Translations under genes and position numbers: made by a program
The notes under the pieces: model-generated
What the model was told of the DNA's origin: nothing
The model's database searches: none
The model's input: only the letters and a program-made list of their open reading frames with translations
Shown: in pieces, positions 1-10,900 of the stretch
Position numbering within the stretch: the stretch's first letter is position 1
Layout of the letters: the number at the start of each line of letters is the position of its first letter
Source: Closterium sp. Naga37s-1
Lineage: Eukaryota > Streptophyta > Zygnematophyceae > Desmidiales > Closteriaceae
DNA length: 64,000 bases
Direction: 5' to 3'
Assembly: GCA_947471745.1 (NCBI GenBank)
Contig: CANJKZ010000080.1
Span: 2,755,001 to 2,819,000, forward strand

Positions 1-484
1 TCCACGACATTACTCCTAAGCCCAAGCTGAAACAGTAGCCCTGAGTTGACTAGTGGGTCCCCTCACTGCCCGTTAAGTTGCACTGGCTGTGTCCCTCCAA
101 GCACAAGCCTCGTGCCTGATGTGGTCGCCATTTACTTTGCTACCCTTTTAGCAGCCTTCCATTGAACTAGACAGTGCCTCCCAGTCACAACAAAATGAGC
201 ATGAGAGGATATGCGAGGTCCGGGTGAGTGAACGGCATTAGGTACATGAGGCAACCCACAGCTCTGATTAGCAGTTACTAGGCTCAACATGCTCGTCAGT
301 AACAGGAGACGTGAGTCAACAGTAAGAGGAGTGGGCTGTGTGGAGGAGAACTAAAGCTCGAACCGCTGAAGGATGTGCTGCACCATGTGTGACCGAGTCA
401 GAGTGATGGCGGGTCTCATCTTCAGTTCTGACTTCTCTAAAACCAAAACCATTTACCCTGATATCAAAGGCCCTGGCTGCAACA
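1..484. other. No recognisable gene
   Basis: I see no supportable coding region, RNA gene or repeat in this stretch. Short open frames have no recognisable motif. It precedes a retrotransposon graveyard and may be decayed repeat. Confidence 0.4.
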
Positions 485-661
485 GTGATTGTTGCGGTGT
501 CTGTGGGGTTGTTCCTACTGCTGTTGTTGTTGTTGCAACTGCTACTGCTGCCAAGACTAATACCTCGTCTAGTAATGAGGCACGATCAGAGCGTCTTTGT
601 AGTATCACCCTCAGAACTAGCACCTCGAGCTCCAGCACCCCTAGGACCAGCACCTCAAGCT
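485..661 (-). mobile_element. Minus-strand relic of a copia Gly/Ala-rich linker
   Basis: Read on the minus strand, this stretch has the GGTGCTGGAG-type reiterations found in the linker between integrase and reverse transcriptase of the copia elements at 42500-43150 and 59130-59830. No domain is left. It is a fragment in opposite orientation to the copia relic that follows. Confidence 0.4.
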
Positions 662-816
662 CTCATAAGATACCATGTTGGAGTTAGGGAAGCGGAATGA
701 AATGACTATTGGGAAACAAGATACAAGCTTGCAGCCTAGGGAGTGCCTCACTGTAGCCTAACATGTAAGTCACATATTTGACATGTATTAGCTTAGTAAT
801 TATAGCAATGCCTTTT

Positions 817-935
817 GATCCCCAATTGATCCTAGGGGGGTTACAGGCACGTTTGCTTGGGGGGTTATGGGCACACGGACCCGCTACATAAACAAGGCAT
901 TTTATCCAAGTGGTCTAGTGGCTGGGATTATGACA
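817..935 (+). repeat. Truncated 5' LTR, LTR-B type
   Basis: Matches the LTRs of the miniature element at 49154-49500: GATCCCC..TTGATCC, a run of G before TTACA, GGTTATGGGC, TGGTCTAGTGG, ending TGACA. A degraded primer site (TGGTATCATGCGC) follows at 936. The first 20 or so bases of the LTR cannot be recognised. Confidence 0.6.
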
Positions 936-1179
936 TGGTATCATGCGCTAGGTTAGGTCCGACTACCGAACCTACTCCCGAACCTATGATTAGGTTAGGT
1001 GTGCCCTGCTGCCCCACGCCTCGAGAGCCACTGAACCGCACGCCACTGCCCTGCTGCCCTGCGCGTCGAGCGCCGCTGCCCTGCTGCACACGCGCCCCGC
1101 GCGCCCTGCTGCCCGCGTGCCCCTTGCGCCCTGCTGCCCTGCGCGCCCTGCACGACCTGCTGCCATGCGCGCCCCGCAC

Positions 1180-2120
1180 GCCGTGCACACACTGGCCACT
1201 GAGTCTGCACAGGTAGTTGCGTCCGGACAGGTAGCTGCATCTTGCTTGTGTCGGGTACTCACGCACCCGTCTGTCCTGTGGCATAACCGTCTGGGTCACC
1301 CCTCCCTACCGCGTCTGCGTGGCATGCACTCCCGTTCTTTGTCTTTGGCCTCCCCAAGTTCCTGCCCCCGCTCCCTCGGTCGCTTGTGCCGCCGTGACTT
1401 CCGTGCGTCGAGGGGCGGCGGCGCGCCGCTCCTCACTCCTCGTTTCCTCCGACCACTGCTCGCATGTGGGGCCCCGCTCGCATCAGTGGACAGGACCGCG
1501 AGCGCTACTTTCTAATGGTTGTTGACAACTACACGCGCTACACCACGGTCTTCCCCTTACGGAGCAAGGCAGATGTTCGAAGTATTTTGATCCCTTGAAT
1601 AAGCATTGTCCGTCGCCAACTGAGAGCACAGTTCCTCCCGGTCCTGCGTCAGCACTCTGACAAAGGTGGTGAGTTTTCCTCCCGCCTCCTTGAGGACTTT
1701 TGTCGTAAGGAGGGGATCGCTCAGCCGTTCACGCTTCTAGCCTCTCTACAGCAGAATGGGAGTGCTAAGCGTCGCATTGGTCTGCTCATGGAGGTTGCTC
1801 GCACCTCCTTGATCCATGCAGCTGCTCCCTATTTTCTATAGCTGTTTGCGTTCCCATACGCCGCGCATCAGCTCAACCTTTGGCCCCGTGTCTCCGTGCC
1901 AGAAACCTCGCCTACACTACGTTGGATGGGGGAGGTTGGCGATGCGTCAGCGCTTCGGGTCTGGGGTTCGATGGCCCTTGTCCGCGATACTACCGCTGAC
2001 AAGCTCCCTTCTCGTACCGTTCGCTGCGTCTTCCTCAGCTTTCCCACCAACGCGCCTGACTCAGTTTTACCACCCAGCCTCGCGTCGCGTCCTGTCCTCC
2101 CATGACGTCACCTTTGACTA
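1180..2120 (+). pseudogene. Copia pre-integrase and integrase remnant
   Basis: The pre-integrase motif VLWHNRLGHPSLPRLRGM lies at about 1275-1330. It is followed near 1500 by the integrase core (ERYFLMVVDNYTRYTTVFPL), a later LHSDRGGEF-like segment read here as QHSDKGGEFSS, and QQNGSAKRRIGL. The family's normal catalytic glutamate context NGIAERR is changed to NGSAKRR, several frames are needed, and a stop falls in the YFLW motif. The integrase is therefore dead. The copy closest to intact in this window is at 58060-58920. Confidence 0.7.
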
Positions 2121-2229
2121 GTCGGTTTGCCACTACTGTCTCTTCCCCCACAGCTTCTCCCGTCCCTCCCCCTCGCCTCTCTTCCTGGTTCCAGGTCGCC
2201 CCCCGGTAGACCCCCTCCCCCCATAGGGT

Positions 2230-3665
2230 CTTGCTCCCTCAGGTGTGTCTCAGGTTGACCCACCCCCCTTGGTTGAGCCTTTGGAAGTCTCCTTTGACAC
2301 CTCTAGCCCAACTGAGGGGGTGACCGCGTTGCTGATGTCACAACGGCCACTCGCCGCTCACCGTTCTTGGAGACCCCTCCTAGTTTTCCACTCGACCGTC
2401 TTCACCGCCTCCGCAACCTGTCGTTGTGGACTCCGGTGCTGCTGCGGCTGGTGAAACTAGAGGTGCGGAATTTGGGGGTGCTGGTCCTGGGGCTGCTGAC
2501 TCTTGAGGTTCTGGTTCTGGGAGTGCTGAGTCTGAGGGTGCTGGTTTAGGGGGTGCTGAGCGTCTGAGTGGTGGCGAAGTCGTGGGTGTGCTCCTACTGG
2601 AGGTTATGGGAGTGGACAGTAGCAGCCGTTTCGTCGGTAGGAGACTCTCTCACCGCAGCAGCTTCGCGAGTGGGTTCTTCGGCAAGGTCGCTCTGGTCGC
2701 GGAGCTGGAGCTACTAGTATTGGCGGTGCTAGAGGTGCTAGAGCTGGAGGTACTACACGTGCTGGTGCTGGAGGTTCTGGTACTGGAGGTACCGGTGCTG
2801 GAGGTACTGGAGCTGGAAGTACTAGAGCTGGAGGTGCTGGAGGCGCTAGTGCTGGAGGTACTGGTGCTAGAGGTACTGGAGCTGGAATTACTGGAGCTAG
2901 AGGTGCTGGTACTGGAGGTATTGGTGCTTGAGATACTGGAGCTAGAGGTGCTAGAGGCGCTGGTGCTAGAGAAGCTGGTGCTGGAGGTACTGGAGCTGGA
3001 GGTGCTGGAGGCATTGGTGCTGGAGGTGCTGGTGCTGGAGGTAGTGGAGCTGGAGGTGCTGGAGGTGCTGGTGCTGGAGGTGATGGTGCTGGAGGTACTG
3101 GAGCTAGAGGTGCTCGAGGTGCTAGAGCTAGAGGTTTTGGTACTGTGGGTACAGTACAGCGGCGACCGTTTTTCTTGCCTCAGCCGCAATCGTCCCTACC
3201 ACCACCTACCTCGGCACTTCGCCAGGATCTTTGTCTTCTGTCTTCCACTGATCTTACTCCATCTCTAATGTGTCCGCCGCCAAACTCATCTTCGACTCTG
3301 TTAAGGACTGACTCCCCACTGCCTACTCCTACTCCTTATACTGAGGTGACAGAGTCCCTGACTGAGAGTAGAGAGCCTGCGTCGCGTCCTATCACACCTG
3401 TTCGTACTCGTCGTGCTCCTCGTGCTCGCCCTCCACCCATCTCCGGCCCTGACACTAAAGCACTTGGCCTTTACTCTATTCCATGGCGTGTTGCCCTGCC
3501 GTCTCCTCCGGCGTCCTCTCTTCCTGGCTTTCCTTACCCGGAGTCTGACCTTGCTCGTGCTGCTAGTCCTAGTGTCACGCGTCTCCTGGCCACAATTGTC
3601 ACTGACCCTATTTTTGAGTCCACTCCTACATGTGCCTTAGTCACTGAGCTTGTTAACTTTGGTGC
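2230..3665 (+). pseudogene. Copia linker region with triplet-rich reiterations
   Basis: This is the equivalent of the linker between integrase and RT. It contains many GGTGCTGGAGNTRGAG units (2700-3140) and then a stretch corresponding to the SPSVTRLLATVVTDPSFES segment of the better copies. The long reading frames in both strands, with Leu/Glu/Val, Thr/Ser or Pro/Ala runs, are by-products of the repeat and not separate genes. Confidence 0.6.
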
Positions 3666-3689
3666 TACCTGCTGAGTCTGAGTCTTACT

Positions 3690-4370
3690 CTCCTCCGTCC
3701 GTCGAGGGTAGCTTGCCTTTAGCAGTGACGTCCTTGAGGACAAAAAGTTTGAGCTCGAGTGCTTTGCGGCTGTTGTACCTCATCTCTGTCATGCTGCTTG
3801 CCCCTGAGGGAGACTCGGATGCACTGGACATCTCGACCCGCACTCTTACACAGATGCGTATTTGGGTCAGTACTTTTCTCAGTGGCAGACAGCTATGGAC
3901 GCAGAGATGGCATCATGGAAGTCCACAAGCGCCTACGCCGATGAGTTTCCCCCTCTTGGGGTGAACATTGTCGATGGCATGGGATTTTCAGGATGAAGCG
4001 GCCGCCGAGTTCCCCGCCTGCCTTCAAGGCGCGTTACATTGCACGAGTCTTCAGTCAGCGACAGGGGGTCGACAGGTACGTATTTTCAACTATGAGGCCG
4101 ATATCTACGCTGGGGCTATGGCTGCACAAGAGTTACGCTTTTTGACCTACTTGCTCACTGACTTGGGTGAGCACAGAACGAAGTACCTTGCTCTCCGTTA
4201 CTTCCTGCCTCGAGAATTGCAGCAGTGTGGTCAGCTCCGCCTTGCTTACGTGGCCTCACGGGCCAACACTGCTGATATGTTCACCAAGGCCTTTGGGTCT
4301 GGTAGTGATCAGCGTTTCTGCACAACACTTAGGCTTGTGACCACTCTGCCTCACTTGCCTGTTTCTTGAT
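3690..4370 (+). pseudogene. Copia RT start fused to RNase H end, internal deletion
   Basis: The start of RT (PEGDSDALDI and the FSQRQGVD region, ending near 4072) joins directly to the RNase H tail (EADIYAGAMAAQELRFLTYLLTDLGEHRTKYLALRYFLPRELQQ, written here only in part; then SRANTADMFTKAFG, about 4095-4300). The whole catalytic RT core, including the YVDD box, is missing. The break falls right after a GTCGAC, so I infer one large deletion. Confidence 0.7.
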
Positions 4371-4439
4371 CTTGCGCTTGTTGTGTCTGCATGCTTACAC
4401 TTGCTAGGTTGTTATTAGTGTATAGCCATTGCTACTATA

Positions 4440-4824
4440 AGGACACGACACCTCTAGGGAAATTTCCAGGATCGGGGGGGGATCGGGGACTCACACCGGT
4501 TTAGGCACATCGATCGGCACACTGATGAGTCCACATTGCAGATTTCCAATCGATTGGACACACCGAGCCACAGGTGACAGGATCGAAAATATATGTCGCA
4601 AACTTGCCCAATCGCCACAATTACACGATCGATGTGTGGGCGCTGGCACATCGATCGTGCGAGCCAGAGGTGCAACCATTTTGGGCACAAATTTACCGTA
4701 AATCTACGAGGTATGGCGAAACCGGATACCAGCCTGCTAGCGATGTCGCGATTTCACTATACAAGCCAGGTTCGATCCCCACTCAGGATCGATCCTGGCT
4801 CCCTCCCTAAAGGTGCCGCGTCCT
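4440..4824. mobile_element. Fold-back/MITE-like insertion in the copia A tail
   Basis: The ends are imperfect inverted repeats: GGACRCGRCACCTYTAGGG followed on both sides by CCAGGATCG. The copia 3' tail sequence continues on both sides of it (compare 62100-62160), which shows it is an insertion. The interior is rich in ATCGAT/CGATCG and has no coding frame. The target duplication is at most 2-3 bp (TA or ATA) and unclear. No superfamily is assigned. Confidence 0.5.
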
Positions 4825-4973
4825 ATCTCTGCATATCAACTAGCCTTGTGGGTGCTTGTACTGTGTGATGATGTTGAGATCCACCGTGAGCTTTGCATTG
4901 CTTTGCTTCTTTGCTTGACTGGTCTTGTGACTGTTGGTTGTTCTTGCTATCCCCCACTATGCCTATCGAGGTG
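4825..4973 (+). other. Copia 3' tail and polypurine tract region
   Basis: Sequence shared with the other copia elements just before the 3' LTR: GCTTGTACTGTG, GAGATCCACC, GACTGGTCTTGTGAC and a final GCCTATCGAGGTG. The intact version of the last piece is GCCTATGGGGGTG, the polypurine tract. Confidence 0.6.
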
Positions 4974-5101
4974 TGTCAAAATGCATTCTATGCTTCTAGG
5001 TTATAGTGGAGTAGCCCATATAGGGTACAATCCTCTTAGGGTTGCATACTTGTATCTCACTGCTGCTAATCACACATCATTCCGCTGTTCTCATTCTGAC
5101 A
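4974..5101 (+). repeat. LTR-A type LTR (internal LTR of the composite)
   Basis: Begins TGTCAAAATG and ends CATTCTGACA. Shares the block GTAGTGG..GTA..ATAGGGTACAA with the LTRs at 41265, 55361 and 62291. It follows a copia 3' tail but is itself followed by a primer binding site, so it acts both as the end of one unit and the start of the next. Confidence 0.65.
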
Positions 5102-5326
5102 TGGTATCAGATCGGTCTCGGGTTCGAATCCCGATGTATGCACATGCATGCCGTTGCCGATGTGCTCAATCATGTCCCTACTAGGTGTCAGTAGAGCTGC
5201 ACCGTGAGATCCCCGATTGATCCTAGGGGGGTTACATGCACGTTCGACTTGGGGGGTTATGGGTGCACAGACCCGTTACATAAGCATGTCTTTTTATCCC
5301 AATGGTATAGTGGTGGGATTATGATA
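5102..5326 (+). mobile_element. Miniature internal region plus LTR-B
   Basis: Primer site TGGTATCAGATC (5102-5113), about 70 bp of internal sequence with a perfect Pol III B-box (GGTTCGAATCC), then an LTR-B copy from 5186 ending GGGATTATGATA near 5326. It has the same layout as 63721-63955. There is no coding potential. Confidence 0.6.
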
Positions 5327-5422
5327 ACATTTGCTTTTTTCAACATACAATCATGTAAAAATACGATACATATGCAAGGGAGAATACTTGCCCATCAATT
5401 TCAAGTTCTCTTATTACGTAAA

Positions 5423-5702
5423 TGTAAGGAATTTTCCCGAATTCCTTATCGGGGTTGACTGCTACGCGTACGGCCCGATTTTCAGACTTTGCACGTTCGG
5501 CCGATTTCAACGCTGCCGAGGCTCCTCGCGTCGCCTTCGGCATTTCCCATCGCCAAACCTGCACCCCAACCTCGCTCGTCCGAGGTTTCCTCCTAGCTAG
5601 GCAAACCCCTACATTAGTCTGTGCCTTCACTGTATTCTCAGATCAGTTAATCACAGTCTCGTTATTCGTTTACCTGCGCACTCTCTTTTACAACTCATAA
5701 CA
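5423..5702 (+). repeat. 5' LTR of gypsy 1
   Basis: Starts TGTAAGGAATTTTC and ends CTCATAACA; its partner is 11530-11809. Flanked on the left by the GTAAA duplication. Confidence 0.92.
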
Positions 5703-5704
5703 CC

Positions 5705-5716
5705 TGGTATCAGAGC
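5705..5716 (+). other. Primer binding site, tRNA-iMet type
   Basis: TGGTATCAGAGC, complementary to the 3' end of initiator methionine tRNA as known for plant LTR elements, lies two bases after the 5' LTR. Confidence 0.85.
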
Positions 5717-6192
5717 TACTTTCCTAGTTCACCCCGCTTTTCCGAGGGTAGTTTGGTGGCATAGGGTGTGGCTGGTTTAGTGACTACACGACGGTTGGCC
5801 GCAGGGATTGTTAATTCAATCCTGCCCGACTCCGATAGTTCGTGTTTTCACTTGCCTGAAGGCCACGGAGACCCGACTGCCCACCAGACGTAGCGCTAGG
5901 CACATGGATCAAGAGGCGGTTAACATGATGATGGCACAAGTGGCAGAAATGCAGGAGAACGTGAAGACGTTAATGGTTGCAGATGGCTTCTGTCCCAGAC
6001 TACACGGCATCATTTATGGGCCTCGCCGATCAAGTTGATGACATGTCGGAAGCAGAGCAGTTGGATAAGTATATCAGCGGCCTCAAATACGAGATACAGT
6101 ACGAGGTTCGCAGGGGCCGCCCGACATCATTTCTTGAAGCAGTACGGCTGGCGGAGTCTACGAATGTGCTGATGCAGTACGCGAGAGCAGCT

Positions 6193-6368
6193 TGTGAAGA
6201 TAAGCAGTAGAAGAAGGCGCCATATCTAGGAAAGCCCTAGCTAGGCAAGAAACAGTTTAGGCAAAGAGGGGGTTCACTAGCAGGAATGAGGATACAAATA
6301 GCAAACCCTAGAAGGGTTGTACTCGCTATAGAGCACCCCACTACAGGCTAGAGCATAACATTCTGACA
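6193..6368 (-). repeat. 3' LTR of the LARD-like element
   Basis: TGTGAAGATAAGC to ATTCTGACA on the plus strand; 3' LTR in the element's own orientation. Differs from 7660-7835 at about one position (CATATCTAGG versus CATAGCTAGG). Confidence 0.9.
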
Positions 6369-7129
6369 CACCCCCATAGCCAAAGTGGGGTGTAATCAGC
6401 AGAGCAAGCAAAGCAGAACAAGCTCAGGGTGGATCACAATGTCACCACACATTCTGAGCACAAGTACAAGAAGCAATAGTTTAAAGTTCACAATTATGAG
6501 CAAAGCTAGAGGCTATCGCAGAGGGCAAGTGAGGAGGAGGAGGCGAGACTGTAAGAGGAGAGGAGATAGGAGGCGACGACTGAAGCTGCAGACACACGGG
6601 CAACAGGAGGCACACTGGCACAGCGGCTACCGGAACAGCGCTCCGGACTACTGGAGTAACTGGCCCCGCGGCTAAAAGTAGCGGCAGACGAGCAACGGAC
6701 CCACGGGCGACTGACACAGGTGGCTGCGACTGGGCTACCGGAGCAACTCCCCGGACTACAGGTGCTGCTGGCGACACGACGGCAACCTTCGTTCAACCTC
6801 CCCAAACAGTCCCACCCCCCCTGACACACACCCCCTGCTTCACCCCTAGCTCCACTCCCCCTTCACCCCCCTTAGTACCACTCCGACGGCTCCAACAGGT
6901 CCACCCCCCTCAGCGGCAGCTGCAGCACTGGGAGACGGAGGAGGAGGAGGAGCAGGGGACGGCACACAGAAGCTGCACCCCCATGCCCCCCACCCCCAAA
7001 CCCTAATTCAGAAGAACGGGCAGTAGCAGGGGTGGGGCGCCATCAGAAGCACGGGGGACAGCGGGCAGCGCAGGGGCAGCGAAGAACGGGCCGCCCACGG
7101 GCCTGGCACAGCCGCCCGAACCGCGCGCA

Positions 7130-7330
7130 GGCGGCCCGAGCCGCGCGCGGGCCTGGCGCAGCCCGTACGGGCCGCGCGCGGGCCTGGCGCAGCCCGTACG
7201 GGCCGCGCGCAGGCCTGGCGCAGCCCGTACGGGCCGCGCGCGGGCCTGGCGCAGCCCGTACTGGCCGCGCGCGGGCCTGGCGCAGCCCGTACGGGCCGCG
7301 CGCAGGCTGTACGGGCCGCGCACAGGCCAC
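7130..7330. repeat. GC-rich tandem repeat in the LARD-like leader
   Basis: At least five near-identical units of GGCCTGGCGCAGCCCGTACG with GGCCGCGCGC between them. The long ORFs predicted here in both strands, rich in Arg, Ala, Gly and Pro, are repeat shadows. Confidence 0.8.
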
Positions 7331-7659
7331 GACGGGTGACGGGGGGCGACGCGCGGGTCCCCGTCGCCCGTCGCAGCGCCTCCCGGGAGCGACGCGCTGC
7401 GTGACGGGGCAGAAACCCGCCGCGCGCCTCGGGGCGTACGGCGGGCAGAGAACCGCCGCACGCCTCGGGGCGCACGGCGGGCAAAAAACCGCCGCGCGCC
7501 TCGGGGCGCACGGCGGGCAGAAAACCGCCGCACGCTCCGAGCGCGTGGCGGGATGAAAAATCCGTTGCACGCCACGGGGCGTGCAACACAGAGAGTAGCA
7601 GTAGCAGCGGAAGCAGTGAGGTGGGGCCCACAGGCCAGGAGCATATCGCTCTAATACCA

Positions 7660-7835
7660 TGTGAAGATAAGCAGTAGAAGAAGGCGCCATAGCTAGGAAA
7701 GCCCTAGCTAGGCAAGAAACAGTTTAGGCAAAGAGGGGGTTCACTAGCAGGAATGAGGATACAAATAGCAAACCCTAGAAGGGTTGTACTCGCTATAGAG
7801 CACCCCACTACAGGCTAGAGCATAACATTCTGACA
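7660..7835 (-). repeat. 5' LTR of the LARD-like element
   Basis: Partner of 6193-6368. The primer-site complement GCTCTAATACCA directly adjoins it at 7648-7659, which sets the element's orientation as minus. Confidence 0.9.
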
Positions 7836-7926
7836 CAGCTTCCAGGGATGGAAACCGCTTTCGTGGCCAGACCCATCGGGCCACGATCAACGCCGTCCAT
7901 ACACCCGACCGCCCTCCTAAGGGACC

Positions 7927-10900
7927 GTGTTACCGGTGTGGGAAGACGGGTCACTACATGAAAGACTGCCACGAGAAAACGCCGCTAACGGGGAACGACA
8001 GGAAGGAGGAGGGAAATGGGAAGAGTCGGTAATTAGCGGGCCCTTTACTGACTGTGCTCCGTCGCCCGAACCCCACCATCCCCACCGAGTCGTGGTTCCA
8101 ATTCATGCAATCAATTGCACTCGGCCGAATAACGGGGATACACATGTGGATCACCCTGTGCTGGTCGCTGGCAAGGTGTTAAAAAATAGCTTGAAAATGT
8201 TCGTCGATGGGGGGGCCAGCCATAGCCTCTTCAATTTGGCGAGCGCAAAAAAATGCAAGCTGCAACTTGACAGGTGTCTGCCCGAAATTGACGCCCGCCT
8301 GGTGGATGGGACGCCTCTGGCGATAACGGAAGAAACACGGACGGTCACGATCGAATGCGGCGACGATTTCGGCTTCAGCATGAAGTTTCTCGAGGCAACG
8401 TTGGACGGCTGCGACGTGCTGCTGGGACGTGATTGGCTGCGACGGCAGAACCCCGTCATCGACTGGACAACGGGATCCTGCAGCATCAACAAGCACGAGG
8501 GGCTAATTAAGTTGCCTGCATGGACACCTGACTACATCCAAGCCCCGTGCGTCAAAGCCATCACTATAGCTTGCCACTTCAACAGGGGCGCGCAGCTGTT
8601 CGCCGTTTGCTTACGCGAGTTGGCGGTTGACACCAACGGAAAGGACATCGAGAAGCTCTGTACAGCTGTACCACCGGATTTAGCGGAGCTGATTCGGAGG
8701 TACCCCGACATTTTCCCCGACGATCTGCCACCTGGACTGCCACCCGAGAGACCTGAGGACCACAAAATCCAGCTGGAACATGGCGCGCAGCCGACTGTTC
8801 GGACACAGTGGCGGTTGACCCAGCCGGAACTCGAGGAGCTGCGAAGTCAAATTGACGCACTGTTGGAGAAAGGGTTCATTCGGGCCAGCACATCTCCCTT
8901 CGCAGCACCGATCCTGTTCACTCCGAAGAAAGACGGCGGGCTTCGCATATGCATCGACTATTGCGCGCTGAACCGGGTCACCATCAAGTCTCGCTACCCA
9001 ATCCCACGAACCAACGACCTCCTCGACCAACTTCGCGGCGCTCGCGATATCTCGAAAATTGACTTACGTGGCGGTTACCACCAGATTCGAGTCTTCGCCG
9101 ACGACTGTCACAAGACTGCGTTTCGCACACGCTACGGGAGTTACAAATTTACAGTGATGCCTTTCGGCCTCACGAACGCGCCTTCGACATTTCAGCTCAC
9201 CATGAACAGGGTTTTTCAGGATCTTCTAGACCGATGTGTCATCGTCTACTTGGACGATATCCTGATTTTTAGCAAGACAAGGGAGCAACACCTACGCGAC
9301 CTGGGTGCGGTGTTTAAGCGGCTACAGGAGAACCGACTCATCACCAAGGGCTCTAAGTGCGAGTTTTTTAAGCAGGAGTTGGAGTTTTTGGGGCACGCCC
9401 TCTCACGCGACGGCATCAAAACCGACCCGGCGAAAATCAAGACCATACAGGAGTGGAAGTCCCCGACGAATGTCACGGAACTCCAGGGTTTTCTGGGCTT
9501 TGTGAATTACGTCAGGCGGTTTATCCCGAATATGGCGGGGATAATCGGCCCGCTGACCGACCTGCTGCACAAGGACAGAAATTTTGTGTGGGGGGAGGAG
9601 GCAGAAGCGGCTTTCCAGGAACTCAAGAATTTTCTCGTTTCCCCTCCTGTGCTGTGCATCGCCGACCCATCAAAGCCATTCGAAGTCGTCACCGACGCCT
9701 CAGATTTCGCCATCGGAGCTGTGCTACTCCAAGATTTCGGGAACGGGTTGCAGCCGATAGCCTACGAATCACGCAAGCTGCAGGCAGCCGAACGCAACTA
9801 CCCGATTCACGACAAGGAGATGCTCGCCATAATACACGCGTTCAAACTGTGGCGCTGCTACTTGGTGGGCGCCGACGTCACTGTTCGCACGGACCACAAG
9901 TCCCTACAGTACCTGCGAGCCCAACCCAACCTCAACTCGCGACAAATATGGTGGCTGGATTACATGGAGAGCCACTTCACCTACCGCATCACGTACAAGA
10001 AAGGGGCGAATAACATCGCCGACGCCCTGACCCGACCGACAGTACAATCCGCTGCAGTACTCATTACCCACGCGAACCCATTACTTACCGGACTATTCAC
10101 CCACGACTACACTACGGACCCGTTCTTCACGACTGAAAATCATCAGCAGGCCACGATGCAGAAAGGGGACTATTACCTAAAAGCCGGAACCGACCGGATT
10201 TGGGTTCCCGCTTACAGGCTGCTGCGTGAACTCCTTATCCAAGAGGTCCACGATTCGAACTTCTCCGGACACTCTGGGGTTGATAAAACCCAGAAATTAC
10301 TGCACCGTCAATATTACTGGCCTGACTCCTCTAACGACGTGCAGCGATATGTGTCCTCATGCAGGGTGTGTGAAGCCATGAAATCGACACGTCAACGACC
10401 AGCTGGCCTGCTGCAACCCCTCGAGCCACCCGAACGACCGTGGCAGCAACTGACAATGGATTTTGTCCCGGGGATGCCAGATGGGCCGTCCGGCAACGAC
10501 GCGGTGCTCGTCGTCGTCGATCGCTTCACAAAAATGGCGCATTTTGCCCCATGCCGAACGACAATCACAGCCGAAGAAACTGCGCGTCTCTTCATCTTAA
10601 CGGCCGTGCGACTGCACGGCATCCCTTCGGCGATCATCAGCGACCGAGACCCGAAGTTCACATCAAAATTCTGGAAGGAGACATCGGCGCAGTACGGCAC
10701 GAAGCTACAGTTCTCCTCGGCGTATCACCCACAGACGGACGGCCAGACCGAGCGGACCAATCAGACCATGGAGCAGCTGATCAGGACAAACTGTCCCGAC
10801 CCTGCCCGCTGGGAAGACTCTCTCGCAATGTTGGAGTTCGCCTTCAACAACGCGCCGTCCAGCACGACTAATCACTCCCCGTTTTTTCTTGAATCACGGG

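Larger units (their letters stand above)
815..5326 (+). mobile_element. Decayed composite Ty1/copia element with three LTR blocks (copia A)
   Basis: The order is LTR-B type (about 817-935), a primer-site remnant, a C-rich leader, integrase remnants, a Gly/Val/Leu-type linker, RT and RNase H remnants, a copia 3' tail, LTR-A type (4974-5101), a second primer site (5102-5113), a short internal stretch, and a second LTR-B copy (5186-5326). The two outer B copies share private differences, such as GGGATTATGA near the end, which suggests they are a pair. Gag, protease and most of RT are deleted and the remaining frames are broken. I infer an old composite element; the 5' end is eroded, so no target duplication can be shown. 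Confidence 0.65.
6193..7835 (-). mobile_element. Non-coding LARD-like copia derivative inside gypsy 1 gag
   Basis: Identical-length 176-bp terminal repeats (6193-6368 and 7660-7835), about one mismatch between them, flanked by target duplication CAGCT (6188-6192 and 7836-7840). Read on the minus strand it starts TGTCAGAATG, has primer site TGGTATTAGAGC (complement of 7648-7659), a C/G-rich leader with CGGGCCTGGCGCAGCCCGTA-type repeats, and ends with the copia tail motifs GATCCACCCTGAGCTTG and CTATGGGGGTG. The 1.28-kb interior has no Gag, protease, integrase or RT, so it must depend on enzymes of a coding relative. Confidence 0.9.
5904..8032 (+). pseudogene. gag: Gypsy 1 Gag, deleted and split by an insertion
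   Basis: Starts at ATG 5904 (MDQEAVNMMMAQVAEM). Near 5984 the frame jumps to the conserved segment VPDYTASFMGLADQVDDM..LDKYISGLKYEI, so most of the N-terminal half is deleted. The frame runs to 6192, is interrupted by the element at 6193-7835, and resumes exactly at 7841 in the same frame after the duplicated CAGCT. A CCHC zinc knuckle (CYRCGKTGHYMKDC) lies at about 7928-7969 and the Gag stop TAA at 8030-8032. Gag would coat and package the element RNA; this copy cannot make an intact protein. Confidence 0.8.

Noticed and set aside
2582-3268. Long Leu/Glu/Val ORF and antisense Thr/Ser and Pro/Ala ORFs
   Set aside because: All come from GGTGCTGGAG-type repeats of the copia linker read in other frames; the same shadows recur at 42511-43230, 49766-50275 and 59127-59942.
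7003-7690. Three overlapping ORFs over 200 residues on the minus strand
   Set aside because: Arg/Ala/Pro-rich shadows of a GC-rich tandem repeat in the leader of the LARD-like element; no domain.
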